Positions 36,805 through 46,962 of a stretch of 64,000 nt of DNA are shown here, in pieces. The DNA comes from Jongsikchunia kroppenstedtii DSM 45133 (GTDB taxonomy: Bacteria > Actinomycetota > Actinomycetes > Mycobacteriales > Mycobacteriaceae): assembly GCF_000380485.1 (NCBI RefSeq), contig NZ_AQYG01000051.1, positions 186,001 to 250,000 of the forward strand, read 5' to 3'. Every line of letters begins with the position of its first letter. The stretch's first letter is position 1. The translations under genes were made by a program, and so were the position numbers. The notes beneath the pieces are model-generated. The model saw only the letters and a list, made by a program, of their open reading frames with translations, searched no databases and was not told the DNA's origin.

Positions 36805-38559
36805 ATGCAGGAACATCGCTACGACGTCGTCATCATCGGCGCCGGTGGCGCCGGGATGCGCGCGGCCATCGAGGCCGCGCCGAAGGCCCGCACCGCAGTC
36901 CTGACCAAGCTGTACCCCACCCGTAGTCACACCGGCGCAGCGCAGGGCGGCATGTGCGCCGCGCTGGCCAACGTCGAAGAGGACAACTGGGAGTGGCACA
37001 CCTTCGACACGGTGAAGGGCGGCGACTACATCGTCGACCAGGACGCTGCCGAGATCATGGCCAAGGAGGCCATCGACGCGGTGCTCGACCTGGAGAAGAT
37101 GGGCCTGCCGTTCAACCGCACCCCTGAAGGCAAGATCGACCAGCGACGCTTCGGCGGCCACACCCGCGATCACGGCAAGAGCCCGGTCCGCCGCGCCTGC
37201 TACGCCGCCGACCGCACCGGCCACATGATCCTGCAGACGCTGTACCAGAACTGCGTCAAGCACAACGTGGAGTTCTTCAACGAGTACTACGCGCTCGACA
37301 TCACCCTGACCGAGAACGAGGCCGGCGAGCAGGTCGCGACCGGCGTCGTCGCCTACGAGCTGGCCACCGGCGAGGTCCACGTCTTCCACGCGAAGTCGAT
37401 CATCTTCGCCACCGGCGGTTCCGGCCGGATGTACAAGACCACCTCCAACGCGCACACCCTCACCGGCGACGGCATGGGCATCGTGTTCCGCAAGGGACTT
37501 CCGTTGGAGGACATGGAGTTCCACCAGTTCCATCCGACGGGCCTGGCCGGACTCGGCATCCTCATCTCCGAGGCGGTCCGTGGCGAGGGCGGCATCCTGC
37601 GCAACGCCGACGGCGAGCGCTTCATGGAGCGGTACGCCCCCACCATCAAGGACCTCGCGCCCCGTGACATCGTCGCCCGGTCGATGGTGCTGGAGGTGCT
37701 CGAAGGCCGCGGCGCCGGACCGAATAAGGACTACGTCTACATCGACGTGACGCACCTCGGCGAGGATGTCCTCAACGAGAAGCTCCCGGACATCACCGAG
37801 TTCGCCCGCACCTACCTGGGCGTCGACCCGGTGACCGAGTACGTGCCGGTCTACCCGACCTGCCACTACGTCATGGGCGGTATCCCCACCAAGATCAACG
37901 GCGAGGTGCTGCGCAACAACGACGAGGTCGTCAAGGGCCTGTACGCCGCCGGCGAGTGTGCCTGCGTGTCGGTGCACGGCGCCAACCGCCTCGGCACCAA
38001 CTCGCTGCTGGACATCAACGTCTTCGGGCGTCGCGCCGGCATCGCCGCCGCGAAGTACGCCAACGAGACCGAATTCGTCGAGATGCCCGAGGCCCCGACC
38101 GCAATGGTCGACGCCTGGCTGGAGAACATCCTCTCCGAGCACGGCAACGAGCGGGTCGCCGACATCCGCACCGAGCTGCAGCAGACGATGGACAACAACG
38201 CCTCGGTGTTCCGCACCGAGGAGACGCTGACCAACGCGCTCAACGACGTTCGCGCGCTGAAGGCCCGCTACGACCACATCCGCGTCCACGACAAGGGCAA
38301 GCGCTTCAACAGCGACCTGCTCGAGGCCATCGAGCTGGGCTTCCTGCTCGAGATGGCCGAGGTCACGGTCGCCGGAGCGCTCAATCGCAAGGAATCGCGC
38401 GGCGGCCACGCGCGCGAGGACTACCCCAAGCGCAACGACGTCGACTACATGAAGCACACGATGGCGTACAAGCAAGGGACCGAACTGATCTCGGATATCA
38501 AGCTCGACTGGAAGCCGGTCGTGCAGACCCGCTACGAGCCGATGGAACGGAAGTACTGA
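36805..38559 (+). CDS. sdhA: Succinate dehydrogenase flavoprotein subunit SdhA
   Basis: Catalytic FAD subunit oxidising succinate to fumarate, 584 aa. FAD fold 'DVVIIGAGGAGMRAAIEA'; the FAD-linking His lies in 'TRSHTGAAQGGMCAAL'; substrate-site residues lie in 'EFHQFHPTGLAGLG' and 'RDIVARSMV', and the C-terminal active-site region is 'YDHIRVHDKGKRF'. AAAGGGA precedes the ATG. One base separates its stop from the sdhB start. It faces the cytoplasm on the SdhC/D anchor. Confidence 0.96.
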   Translation: MQEHRYDVVIIGAGGAGMRAAIEAAPKARTAVLTKLYPTRSHTGAAQGGMCAALANVEEDNWEWHTFDTVKGGDYIVDQDAAEIMAKEAIDAVLDLEKMGLPFNRTPEGKIDQRRFGGHTRDHGKSPVRRACYAADRTGHMILQTLYQNCVKHNVEFFNEYYALDITLTENEAGEQVATGVVAYELATGEVHVFHAKSIIFATGGSGRMYKTTSNAHTLTGDGMGIVFRKGLPLEDMEFHQFHPTGLAGLGILISEAVRGEGGILRNADGERFMERYAPTIKDLAPRDIVARSMVLEVLEGRGAGPNKDYVYIDVTHLGEDVLNEKLPDITEFARTYLGVDPVTEYVPVYPTCHYVMGGIPTKINGEVLRNNDEVVKGLYAAGECACVSVHGANRLGTNSLLDINVFGRRAGIAAAKYANETEFVEMPEAPTAMVDAWLENILSEHGNERVADIRTELQQTMDNNASVFRTEETLTNALNDVRALKARYDHIRVHDKGKRFNSDLLEAIELGFLLEMAEVTVAGALNRKESRGGHAREDYPKRNDVDYMKHTMAYKQGTELISDIKLDWKPVVQTRYEPMERKY

Positions 38560-38560
38560 G

Positions 38561-39337
38561 ATGACTGCCGCCACCGATACCCACACCACCGAGCCGCCGT
38601 TGCCGCCGGTCCCCGCCGAGGCCACGATGGTGACGCTGAAGATCTACCGGTTCAACCCGGAGGATCCGGACGCCGCCGGCTTCGAGAGCTTCCGCGTCCC
38701 GGCCTTGCCGACCGACCGGCTGCTGAACCTGCTGCTGTACGTCAAGGGCTACCTCGACGGCACGCTGACCTTCCGCCGCTCCTGCGCCCACGGCGTGTGC
38801 GGCTCGGACGCGATGCGGATCAACGGTGTCAACCGGCTGGCCTGCAAGCTGCTGATGAAGGATCTACTCCCCAAGAATGGCAAAGATCTCACGATCACCA
38901 TCGAGCCGATCAAGGGCCTTCCCGTGGAGAAGGACCTCGTCGTCAACATGGAGCCGTTCTTCGATGCCTATCGCGCGGTGAAGCCGTTCCTGATGACCAG
39001 CGGCGTCGAGCCGACTGGCGAGCGGATCCAGAGCCAGACCGACCGCGCCCGCTTCGACGACACCACCAAGTGCATCCTGTGCGCCTGCTGCACCACCAGC
39101 TGCCCGGTGTACTGGAACGAGGGCAGCTACTTCGGCCCCGCCGCGATCGTCAACGCGCACCGGTTCATCTTCGACAGCCGCGACGAGGGTGCCGCCGAGC
39201 GGCTGGACATCCTCAACGACAAGGACGGCGTGTGGCGCTGCCGCACCACGTTCAACTGCACCGACGCCTGCCCGCGTGGCATCCAGGTCACGCAGGCGAT
39301 CCAGGAAGTCAAGCGCGCCCTGATGTTCGCCCGCTGA
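38561..39337 (+). CDS. sdhB: Succinate dehydrogenase iron-sulfur subunit SdhB
   Basis: Electron-transfer subunit of 258 aa with all three cluster sites: [2Fe-2S] 'SCAHGVCGSDAMRINGVN' plus a later Cys, [4Fe-4S] 'CILCACCTTSCPVYW' and [3Fe-4S] 'CRTTFNCTDACPRGI'. It links SdhA to the quinone in SdhC/D. It ends the operon, followed within 40 nt by a perfect-stem terminator. Confidence 0.96.
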   Translation: MTAATDTHTTEPPLPPVPAEATMVTLKIYRFNPEDPDAAGFESFRVPALPTDRLLNLLLYVKGYLDGTLTFRRSCAHGVCGSDAMRINGVNRLACKLLMKDLLPKNGKDLTITIEPIKGLPVEKDLVVNMEPFFDAYRAVKPFLMTSGVEPTGERIQSQTDRARFDDTTKCILCACCTTSCPVYWNEGSYFGPAAIVNAHRFIFDSRDEGAAERLDILNDKDGVWRCRTTFNCTDACPRGIQVTQAIQEVKRALMFAR

Positions 39338-39373
39338 GGCCGATATTCGCGCGCTGAATCTCTGCAGCCCAGA

Positions 39374-39415
39374 GCACATTGCCCCTGTCACGTATTCGTG
39401 ACAGGGGCAATGTGC
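39374..39415 (+). terminator. Perfect 19-bp stem after sdhB
   Basis: GCACATTGCCCCTGTCACG (39374-39392) pairs with its exact complement at 39397-39415 around the loop TATT. It lies 37 nt after the sdhB stop and is an evident transcription terminator for sdhCDAB, followed by a short T-containing tract. Confidence 0.88.
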
Positions 39416-39568
39416 ATCTTGGCTCGACCTACACCAAATCCGTCAACTCGAAAAATATTCTCCGAAAATGTTGAGAATTTATAACACCTTGGACAACGGT
39501 CGTGTTACGGTTCACAGGCATTTGGGTCAAACGACCCACCTCACATTCTTATCGCGAATCGGAGTCAC

Positions 39569-40267
39569 ATGTCTGTGTCCACCAACCGCCGGATCGTCGG
39601 CGCTGCGGCCGTCGCCGGCCTGATCACCACCGGCATCGCCGCCGTCACCACGACGGCTGTCGCCGGGCCCGCCGCGGCCGCCACCTGCAATCAGCAGAGC
39701 TCCGCCACCAAGCAGGACATCAGCACGGTCGGCATCAAGTACACCTACAGCAAGACGGTGACGGCCACGGCCGCCGCCGGCGCCGAGGTCAGCTACACGG
39801 TGCAGTTCAGCACGAACAGCCCGGGCAACCCGTACATCAGCGTCATCAGCGACCACGCTCCGGCCGGTTTCCCGAAGCCGACCGTCAAGGTGACGGCCTA
39901 CCACCTGGGCCTCGGCGCGCAGACCGAGTCGGTCGACGCCTTCGCCAACGGCACGGACACCTGGCGGATCTCCAACGCCGGCTGGTTCGTCGACGCGGGC
40001 AACCCGCTGACGGCGGTGTTCACCTACAAGGTGCCGAGCAGCTTCGCCGTGGGACAGCAGATCACCAGTGGCGGCGTCGGCTGGGCCGGCACCGTGGGCT
40101 CGAGCAACGAGCTGCCGAACCTGACGTCGTGCTTCACGGTCCGGGCGCCCAACGCGGGTGAGGTCGCGAGCGGCAGCCTCGATGCCAACGGCTTCGGCTC
40201 GTCTGACAACGGCCCCGCCAGCGGCGGCGTCATCGGCAGCTGGCTGGATCAGCTGAAGGGCAGCTAG
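39569..40267 (+). CDS. Secreted hypothetical protein
   Basis: Protein of 232 aa with a Sec-type signal peptide: a basic start, a hydrophobic Ala/Thr-rich core and a probable cleavage after 'GPAAAA', just before Cys39. The mature part is rich in Thr/Ser/Gly with two cysteines (in 'ATCNQQ' and 'LTSCFTV') that may form a disulfide, and looks beta-rich. I do not recognise the family. The preceding region is strikingly AT-rich (39450-39490), suggesting its own promoter, and a strong terminator follows, so it is a single-gene unit. Confidence 0.8.
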   Translation: MSVSTNRRIVGAAAVAGLITTGIAAVTTTAVAGPAAAATCNQQSSATKQDISTVGIKYTYSKTVTATAAAGAEVSYTVQFSTNSPGNPYISVISDHAPAGFPKPTVKVTAYHLGLGAQTESVDAFANGTDTWRISNAGWFVDAGNPLTAVFTYKVPSSFAVGQQITSGGVGWAGTVGSSNELPNLTSCFTVRAPNAGEVASGSLDANGFGSSDNGPASGGVIGSWLDQLKGS

Positions 40268-40282
40268 TCCGCAGCACGCCAT

Positions 40283-40348
40283 GAACTCGCGCTGAGCGCG
40301 ATGCAATCTCCACCGCGCCGGAGATCATCGCGCTCAGCGCGTTCTTTT
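40283..40348 (+). terminator. Intrinsic terminator with T-tract
   Basis: Long GC-rich stem: 40283-40311 pairs with 40320-40344 with two 2-nt bulges (the GCGCTGAGCGCGATG section is perfect) around an 8-nt loop, followed by CTTTTGT. It lies 16 nt after the secreted protein gene. Confidence 0.85.
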
Positions 40349-40395
40349 GTGCCTGTGTGCTGGGTCACGACGACGATGTTGGGATACTGCCTGCC

Positions 40396-41442
40396 ATGCC
40401 GTCCCTCAAGACCTCGACGCAGAACCTCTATGCCCTCACCCTCGGCGCGGGCATCTGGCCGCCGCAGCCCACCGAGCATGTCGTGCTCTTCGACGAGCCG
40501 CACCGCCAGCTGCGCCGCTACGGCAGCACCGATCCGCGCGATCGCGATCTGCCCCCGGTCCTGCTGGTGCCGCCGCTCGCCGCGTCGGCCACCTGCTACG
40601 ACCTCGATCCCGATCACTCGCTGGTCGCGCACCTCGTCGACCAGGGCCGCACCCCGTACGTCGTCGACTACGGAGAGATCGGCTGGCGCACCGATCGCCA
40701 CCTCGGCCTTGAGGACTTCTTCGCCGACATCATCCCGCAGGCGATCGAACGGGTGCTCGTCGATTCGGGCGCCGACCAGGTCGACCTCGTCGCCTGGAGC
40801 CTCGGCGGCACGCTCAGCCTGCTGACCGCGGCGGCCAATCCGGCGCTGTCGATCCGTTCGATCACGGGCATCGGCACTCCGCTGGACTACCAGCAGATCC
40901 CCGGTTACCCGCAGGCCCGGCAGCTGAGCAAGCCGACGGACGGCTATGCCGTGACCGGCCTGCTGCGCGCCCTCGGGGGCATCCCGGCACCGGTCGTGCA
41001 GACGGTCTACCGCGCGACGTCGTGGGATCGCGAGGTCAAACGTCCCTGGTTCCTGCTGTCGAACCTGAACAACAGCGAGGCGCTGGCGAAGGCGGAGATC
41101 ATCGACCGCTTCCAGGACTCGTTCCCGGGCTATCCGGGCCGCGCGGTCTCGCAGATGTGGGGCCACTTCATCTTCCGCAACGAACTGGCCCAGGGCGTCC
41201 TGCAGATCGCCGGACACACCCTGGATCTGACAGCGCTGACACTGCCGGTCCAGCTCTTCGGCAGCCATCGCGACGCGATCGCGCCGTTCCGGAGCGTGCA
41301 CAACGGGGTGGCGACGCTGAAGTCCGCCGACGTGCGCTTCGCCACCGTCGAGACCAGCCACCTCGGATTGGTCGCACTGTCGGCCGCCGTCGAGCAGACC
41401 TGGCCGGCGATCGACGCGTTCCTCGCGGAGCTGGACGCCTAA
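40396..41442 (+). CDS. Alpha/beta hydrolase (PHA synthase/depolymerase-like)
   Basis: Cytosolic alpha/beta-fold protein of 348 aa. The nucleophile elbow is 'VDLVAWSLGGTLSLLTA' (Ser); the acid region is 'VQLFGSHRDAIAPF' and the His is in 'TSHLGLV'. Overall form ('PPVLLVPPLAASATCYDLDP', 'WDREVKRPWFLLSN') resembles the PhaC-like hydrolases of Mycobacteriales, but the Cys nucleophile of true PHA synthases is Ser here, so hydrolysis is more likely than polymerisation. ATG 40396 is preferred over 40357, which lies close to the terminator. The substrate is unknown. Confidence 0.8.
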   Translation: MPSLKTSTQNLYALTLGAGIWPPQPTEHVVLFDEPHRQLRRYGSTDPRDRDLPPVLLVPPLAASATCYDLDPDHSLVAHLVDQGRTPYVVDYGEIGWRTDRHLGLEDFFADIIPQAIERVLVDSGADQVDLVAWSLGGTLSLLTAAANPALSIRSITGIGTPLDYQQIPGYPQARQLSKPTDGYAVTGLLRALGGIPAPVVQTVYRATSWDREVKRPWFLLSNLNNSEALAKAEIIDRFQDSFPGYPGRAVSQMWGHFIFRNELAQGVLQIAGHTLDLTALTLPVQLFGSHRDAIAPFRSVHNGVATLKSADVRFATVETSHLGLVALSAAVEQTWPAIDAFLAELDA

Positions 41443-41461
41443 GACGCGGGCCCGCCGACGA

Positions 41462-41908
41462 CTACCAGTCCGAGCCCTCCAGCTGCGCGCGTAGCTCGTC
41501 GAGAAATCGTTCGACTACGTCGATCTCGGCGTCCTCGAATTTGTCGACGGCGCGCTGCAAGGCACTGGCCATGGCGATGAACTCCGGCGCGAGCATGTCT
41601 TCACTGACCGGGTCGGCCTCGACCAGCACCCGCCGGCGGTCGGTGTCGTCCTGCCAGCGTCGCACGTATCCGCCGGCGACGAGTCGGTCGATCGCTCGCG
41701 ACAGGCTGCTCGCGGGCAGGCGACTGATCGTACGCAAGTCGGCGACAGACATCGCGGACTCGCGCAGCTTGAGCAGATTGAGTATCTGAACCTCGGTGGG
41801 CAGCAAGCCGATCCGACGTCCTACGTTGTCCGAATGCATCGTCGCGAGCGCCACCACCGTGCGCATCTGATGCTGCAGGCGAGGCGGCTGCTGCAATTCC
41901 CTGGACAT
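41462..41908 (-). CDS. MarR family transcriptional regulator
   Basis: Winged-helix repressor of 148 aa. HTH 'MSVADLRTISRLPASSLSRA' and wing 'RWQDDTDRRRVLVEADPV' are clear. It is divergent from a DHA2 efflux pump with 88 nt between the start codons, and the gap holds two copies of a dyad, so it most likely represses both itself and the pump until a ligand binds. Confidence 0.88.
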   Translation of the reverse strand: MSRELQQPPRLQHQMRTVVALATMHSDNVGRRIGLLPTEVQILNLLKLRESAMSVADLRTISRLPASSLSRAIDRLVAGGYVRRWQDDTDRRRVLVEADPVSEDMLAPEFIAMASALQRAVDKFEDAEIDVVERFLDELRAQLEGSDW

Positions 41909-41930
41909 CGGACAATCACCTCGCTATTCT

Positions 41931-41960
41931 TTCCACATCGGAACGTTTCCACTTTGGAAC
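41931..41960. promoter_or_regulatory. Tandem operator TTCCAC-N3-GGAAC (two copies)
   Basis: Two near-identical 14-nt sites, TTCCACATCGGAAC (41931-41944) and TTCCACTTTGGAAC (41947-41960), each with TTCC/GGAA dyad symmetry and spaced 16 nt start to start, lie between the divergent marR-type and efflux genes. Confidence 0.65.
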
Positions 41961-41996
41961 CATCCTAGCAATGTCACAACCGACGGGCAGAAGAAA

Positions 41997-43517
41997 ATGA
42001 AGAACCGCGGGCTCGCCATCGCCGTCCTCACCTTCGCAATGTTCATGGACCTCATGGATGTGACGATCGTGAACGTCGCGCTGGTCGACATCAAACAAGA
42101 CTTGGGCGCCAGTTCGGCTGAGCTGCAATGGGTCCTGAGCGGCTACACTCTCGCCTTCGCCGGCATCCTCATCACCGCCAGCCGACTCGGCGACCGCTTC
42201 GGACGACAACGCGTCTTCATCGCGGGCATCGCCGGGTTCACCCTCGCCTCGCTGCTCGCCTCGCTGGCACAGAACGGCGAGACGCTGATCGCGGCGCGAT
42301 TCGTCCAGGGCGCATTCGCCGGGCTGATGGTGCCGCAGGTGCTGGCCAGCGTGCAGGCGCTCTACAAGCCGAAGGAGCGCGCGCCCATCTTCGGCATCAT
42401 CGGCGTGATCACCGCGCTCGCCGCTGTCATCGGCCCGGTTCTGGGCGGCTGGCTGATCACCAGCAATCCGCTTGGCGGCCACTGGCGTTCGATCTTTTAC
42501 ATCAATCTGCCGGTCGGCGTCATCATCACCATCGCGGCGATCTTCCTGGTGCCCAACACCAAGCAGGATCGACCCAACAAGCTCGACCCGCTCGGCGTGC
42601 TGCTGGCGATCGGTGCCGTGCTGCTGCTGGTCTATCCGTTGGTCGAGGGCCGCGAATTGGGCTGGCCCGCATGGTCGTTCGTGCTGATGGCACTGAGCCC
42701 GGTGACCCTGGCCATCTTCTTCTGGTACCAGACCAAGCGGGAATCGAATGCGGCGCTCATCCCCGTGCGGCTGTTCAGCAACCGAGGCTTCACGGCCGGA
42801 TTGCTGATCTACATGTGCTTCGCCGCGTCGATCGGCGCGTTCTTCCTGATCCTGGCGCTGTACGTGCAGGGCGCACTGCGCTTCGAGGCGGTCACCTCGG
42901 GCGCGCTCGGCCTACCGTTCAGCCTGGGCGCGATGGTCGCCGCCGGCATCGCCGGCCCCCTGGCTCCGAGACTCGGACGAATGCTGCCGGCCATCGGCGG
43001 CGTCATGATGGCGGCCGGCACGGCGTGGACCGCGTACAACATCAACTCGGCCGGTGCCGGGTACTCGTCCTGGGACACCGTGTGGCCGATGCTGCTCGCC
43101 GGTATGGGCCTGACCACGATGATGGTGCCGCTGCTGGACATCTCATTGTCGACCGTCGGCCACGAGGACGCGGGCGCCGCCTCCGGCGTGATGAGCACCT
43201 TCCAGCAGATCGGCAGCGCGCTCGGCATCGCCATCGTCGGCGTGATGTTCTTCGGCAACGGTGGCAACCCACCGTCGGACGCGCAGCTGGCCCAGCTGGC
43301 GAAACTGCCACCCGCACAGCAGCATGTGTTCATGCATGAGGGGCAGCAACACGCCTTGCACGCCTTCAACGTCGGCGTCTGGGTGCCGATCGTCGGCTAC
43401 GCGCTGTGTGCCGTGTTCGCCTTCCTGCTGCCGGGAATCTCGGCGGTCCGCGCGCGTGCCGAGGCCGAAGCCCTCGCGGCCGAGGAGGAAGACCTGGAGG
43501 CGACCGTCGCCGGGTAG
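41997..43517 (+). CDS. MFS drug efflux transporter, DHA2 (EmrB/QacA) family
   Basis: Fourteen-helix proton-driven exporter, 506 aa. Family signatures: 'MFMDLMDVTIVNVALVDIK' in helix 1, 'RLGDRFGRQRVFI' (motif A) and 'ALAAVIGPVLGGWLI' (motif C). The N-terminus starts directly at helix 1, unlike the pump at 6.4 kb, which has a polar tail. It is divergent from a MarR gene that probably controls it. The substrate cannot be read. Confidence 0.9.
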   Translation: MKNRGLAIAVLTFAMFMDLMDVTIVNVALVDIKQDLGASSAELQWVLSGYTLAFAGILITASRLGDRFGRQRVFIAGIAGFTLASLLASLAQNGETLIAARFVQGAFAGLMVPQVLASVQALYKPKERAPIFGIIGVITALAAVIGPVLGGWLITSNPLGGHWRSIFYINLPVGVIITIAAIFLVPNTKQDRPNKLDPLGVLLAIGAVLLLVYPLVEGRELGWPAWSFVLMALSPVTLAIFFWYQTKRESNAALIPVRLFSNRGFTAGLLIYMCFAASIGAFFLILALYVQGALRFEAVTSGALGLPFSLGAMVAAGIAGPLAPRLGRMLPAIGGVMMAAGTAWTAYNINSAGAGYSSWDTVWPMLLAGMGLTTMMVPLLDISLSTVGHEDAGAASGVMSTFQQIGSALGIAIVGVMFFGNGGNPPSDAQLAQLAKLPPAQQHVFMHEGQQHALHAFNVGVWVPIVGYALCAVFAFLLPGISAVRARAEAEALAAEEEDLEATVAG

Positions 43518-43527
43518 TCTGCTCGCG

Positions 43528-44844
43528 ATGAATCGCTGGGCACAAAACTCACTCTGTGTAGCCGCCGGTGCGGCACTCCTGACGATCGGGGCGCCGCTGG
43601 CGATCGCCGACCCGATCGCTCCGGCCCCGGCCCCGGCGACCCCGGTCACCGACCACTGCCCCTACCAGGCCGGACCGCCGCCCGCGGTCGACACCTCCGA
43701 ACAGGCCGCGCCGGGCTCGACCACGCCGACGCCGCTGCCGGTGCCCTCCCCGCCCGTCGGCGGCCAGGATCTGGGTGCGTGCGGCGTCGTGGCGGCCCCG
43801 GGCGCGCCGCCGGTCCCGGCCGGCATCACCGCGGCCGGCTGGCTGATCGCGGACCTCGACTCCGGCAAGGTGATCGCCGCCAAGGACCCGCACGGGCGCT
43901 ACCGGCCGGCCAGCACCATCAAGACGCTGCTGGCGCTCGTCGCCCTGAAGAACCTCGATCTCGACAAGACGGTGACCGGCACCCAGGCCGACGCCGACAT
44001 GGAGGGCGATCGCGCGGGCATCGGACCGGGCGGCCGGTACACGGTCCGGCAACTGCTCGAGGGCCTGCTGCTGGTGTCCGGCAACGACTGCGCCAACGCA
44101 CTGGCCGAGCTGCTCGGCGGCACCTCGCAGACGCTGGAGAAGATGAACGACGAGGCGAAGGCGTTGGGCGCCAAGGACACCCGGGCGGCCTCCCCCTCCG
44201 GACTGGATGCCGCCGGGATGAGCAGTTCGCCCTATGATCTCGCGCTGATCTTCCGTGCCGCTATGCAGAACACCGACTTCCGCGCGATCACGGCCATGCG
44301 CGACATGCAGTTCCCCGGCTACGGCGCCCCGCCGAGCCCCTCCGCATCGATCGACCCGAACAACGGCGGCTGGACCGTGTCGACACCGGGCGGCGAGCCC
44401 AGCGTGGTCGGGCACCCGTCCTGGCAGATCCAGAACGAGAACGCGCTGCTCAACCTGTATCCGGGCGCGATCGGCGGCAAGACCGGATACACCGACGACG
44501 CGCGCAAGACCTATATCGGCGCCGCCGAGCGCGACGGGCATCGGATCGTCGTCACGCTGATGTACGGGTTCAACGAGGCCGACGACAACTACTGGCATCA
44601 GGCCGGCGCCATGCTCGACTACGGGTTCGCCACTATCGGATCGGCGGGCGTCGGCAGCCTGGCGACCGCATCGGACGGGCACTCCTCGGAGGCGTCGAAC
44701 GGGCACCAGGCGCCCGCCGATCAGTCCGACGACTCGGACTCCGGCTCGTCGAGCCATTGGGGCCGCAAGATCGTCTACGGCCTCATCGGCCTCGCTATCG
44801 TCTACGGCCTCGTCAGCGCGGCGCGGCGGATCAACCGGCGTTAA
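43528..44844 (+). CDS. dacB: D-alanyl-D-alanine carboxypeptidase (S11, DacB-type)
   Basis: Penicillin-binding protein that trims the terminal D-Ala of peptidoglycan stem peptides outside the cell; 438 aa. It has a signal peptide ('LCVAAGAALLTIGAPLAIA'), a Pro/Ala-rich linker, the S11 catalytic motifs SxxK (Ser129-Lys132), SGN (184-186) and KTG (Lys318), then a Ser/Asp-rich stretch and a C-terminal transmembrane anchor. The ATG at 43528 lies 10 nt after the efflux pump stop. It matches Rv3330 in order. Its TAA overlaps the convergent YihY stop within a shared TTAA. Confidence 0.92.
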   Translation: MNRWAQNSLCVAAGAALLTIGAPLAIADPIAPAPAPATPVTDHCPYQAGPPPAVDTSEQAAPGSTTPTPLPVPSPPVGGQDLGACGVVAAPGAPPVPAGITAAGWLIADLDSGKVIAAKDPHGRYRPASTIKTLLALVALKNLDLDKTVTGTQADADMEGDRAGIGPGGRYTVRQLLEGLLLVSGNDCANALAELLGGTSQTLEKMNDEAKALGAKDTRAASPSGLDAAGMSSSPYDLALIFRAAMQNTDFRAITAMRDMQFPGYGAPPSPSASIDPNNGGWTVSTPGGEPSVVGHPSWQIQNENALLNLYPGAIGGKTGYTDDARKTYIGAAERDGHRIVVTLMYGFNEADDNYWHQAGAMLDYGFATIGSAGVGSLATASDGHSSEASNGHQAPADQSDDSDSGSSSHWGRKIVYGLIGLAIVYGLVSAARRINRR

Positions 44845-45896
44845 CGACGAAGGCCGCGCAGCAGTCGGGAAATACCCAGTCCGGCAAGCAGTCCCACGCC
44901 CGCGGGCGCCAGCATCGCGGCCGGTGACGGCTCGGCCGGCATCCGCGGCGCGATGACGACCGGGTCGGGAACCGGCGCCGGCTCGAACTTCCGGTTCATC
45001 GGATCGGTGGATGCCCACGCCGTCGCGAAAAGGATGATGCGCGTGGTGAAGTAAGCGAAGACCATGAACCCGACGATCGGGCCGAAGGTGGCTCCTGCGG
45101 GCCCGGTCAGAACCGCCTTCAAGTAGAAGGTCGCGATGTATTTGAAGACCTCGAAGGCGACGGCCGTCAGCAGCCCCGCCTTGGCGGCGTTGCGCATCGG
45201 TAGTGACACTCGCGGCAATTTGGCGATCACCCAGGTGAACATCAGCCAGGACGCGGCGACAGACAACGCAATCGACACGATCCGGAGTAGCAGGCCCATT
45301 CCCCACACACCATCGAGCCCGAGCGCCGACACCAGCTGTTCGGTGAGTTTGCTGCCGGCGAGCGCGGTCAGGCCGATCGTGATCGCCAACGCTACGAACA
45401 GTCCCAGCAGCGCGACCGTGTCCGACAGCTTGGTACGCAGAAAACTCTGCTTGGGTGGCTCGTCGCCCCATTGACTGGTCAGTGCCATCCGGAGGTTGGC
45501 CATCCAGCCGAGACCCGCGTACGCGCCGCCGAGCAGGCCAATAATGCCGATCGTCGTTCGAGCAGCGATGGCTTGGTCGACCATCTTCTTGATGTCGTCA
45601 CCCATCTGACCGTGCGCCGAGTCCGCGATCTTGTTCTGCAGTTCAGTCAGCAGGTGGTGGTCGTAGGCCAGGACAAACCCAACAACGGCGAAGCCGACCA
45701 TCAACAGTGGGAAAAGCGCCAGAATACTGAAGTAGGTGGTCCCGGCCGCATAGAAGTCGGCATTGCTCTCCTGGTAACGCTTGCCCGCGCGCACCAGGTG
45801 GTCCAGCCACGGTCGCGCCGCCCGCTGTCTGTCCAAGAACGACGGTTTGCCGGGATCTTTCAATGGAGACGGATCTTTCGGCTTGCGCAATCGCAT
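44841..45896 (-). CDS. YihY/BrkB-family integral membrane protein
   Basis: Polytopic membrane protein of 351 aa with about six helices and the YihY motifs 'ADFYAAGTTYFSILALFPLL' and 'ATFGPIVGFMVFAYFTTRII'. Members were once misnamed 'ribonuclease BN' and have no proven activity. It lies directly downstream of trpS with a 13-nt gap, as I recall for Rv3335c-Rv3336c, so it is probably co-transcribed with it. Confidence 0.88.
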   Translation of the reverse strand: MRLRKPKDPSPLKDPGKPSFLDRQRAARPWLDHLVRAGKRYQESNADFYAAGTTYFSILALFPLLMVGFAVVGFVLAYDHHLLTELQNKIADSAHGQMGDDIKKMVDQAIAARTTIGIIGLLGGAYAGLGWMANLRMALTSQWGDEPPKQSFLRTKLSDTVALLGLFVALAITIGLTALAGSKLTEQLVSALGLDGVWGMGLLLRIVSIALSVAASWLMFTWVIAKLPRVSLPMRNAAKAGLLTAVAFEVFKYIATFYLKAVLTGPAGATFGPIVGFMVFAYFTTRIILFATAWASTDPMNRKFEPAPVPDPVVIAPRMPAEPSPAAMLAPAGVGLLAGLGISRLLRGLRR

Positions 45897-45909
45897 GCGT
45901 CATCCTTCA

Positions 45910-46962
<1,053 letters not shown>

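Noticed and set aside
36802-38625. 607-codon open frame antisense to sdhA
   Set aside because: Shadow of sdhA, whose sequence is strongly conserved; translation is Val/Gly/Asp-rich without motifs.
43549-45471. 640-codon minus-strand frame over dacB
   Set aside because: Antisense to DacB and partly in another frame of the YihY gene; no recognisable domain.
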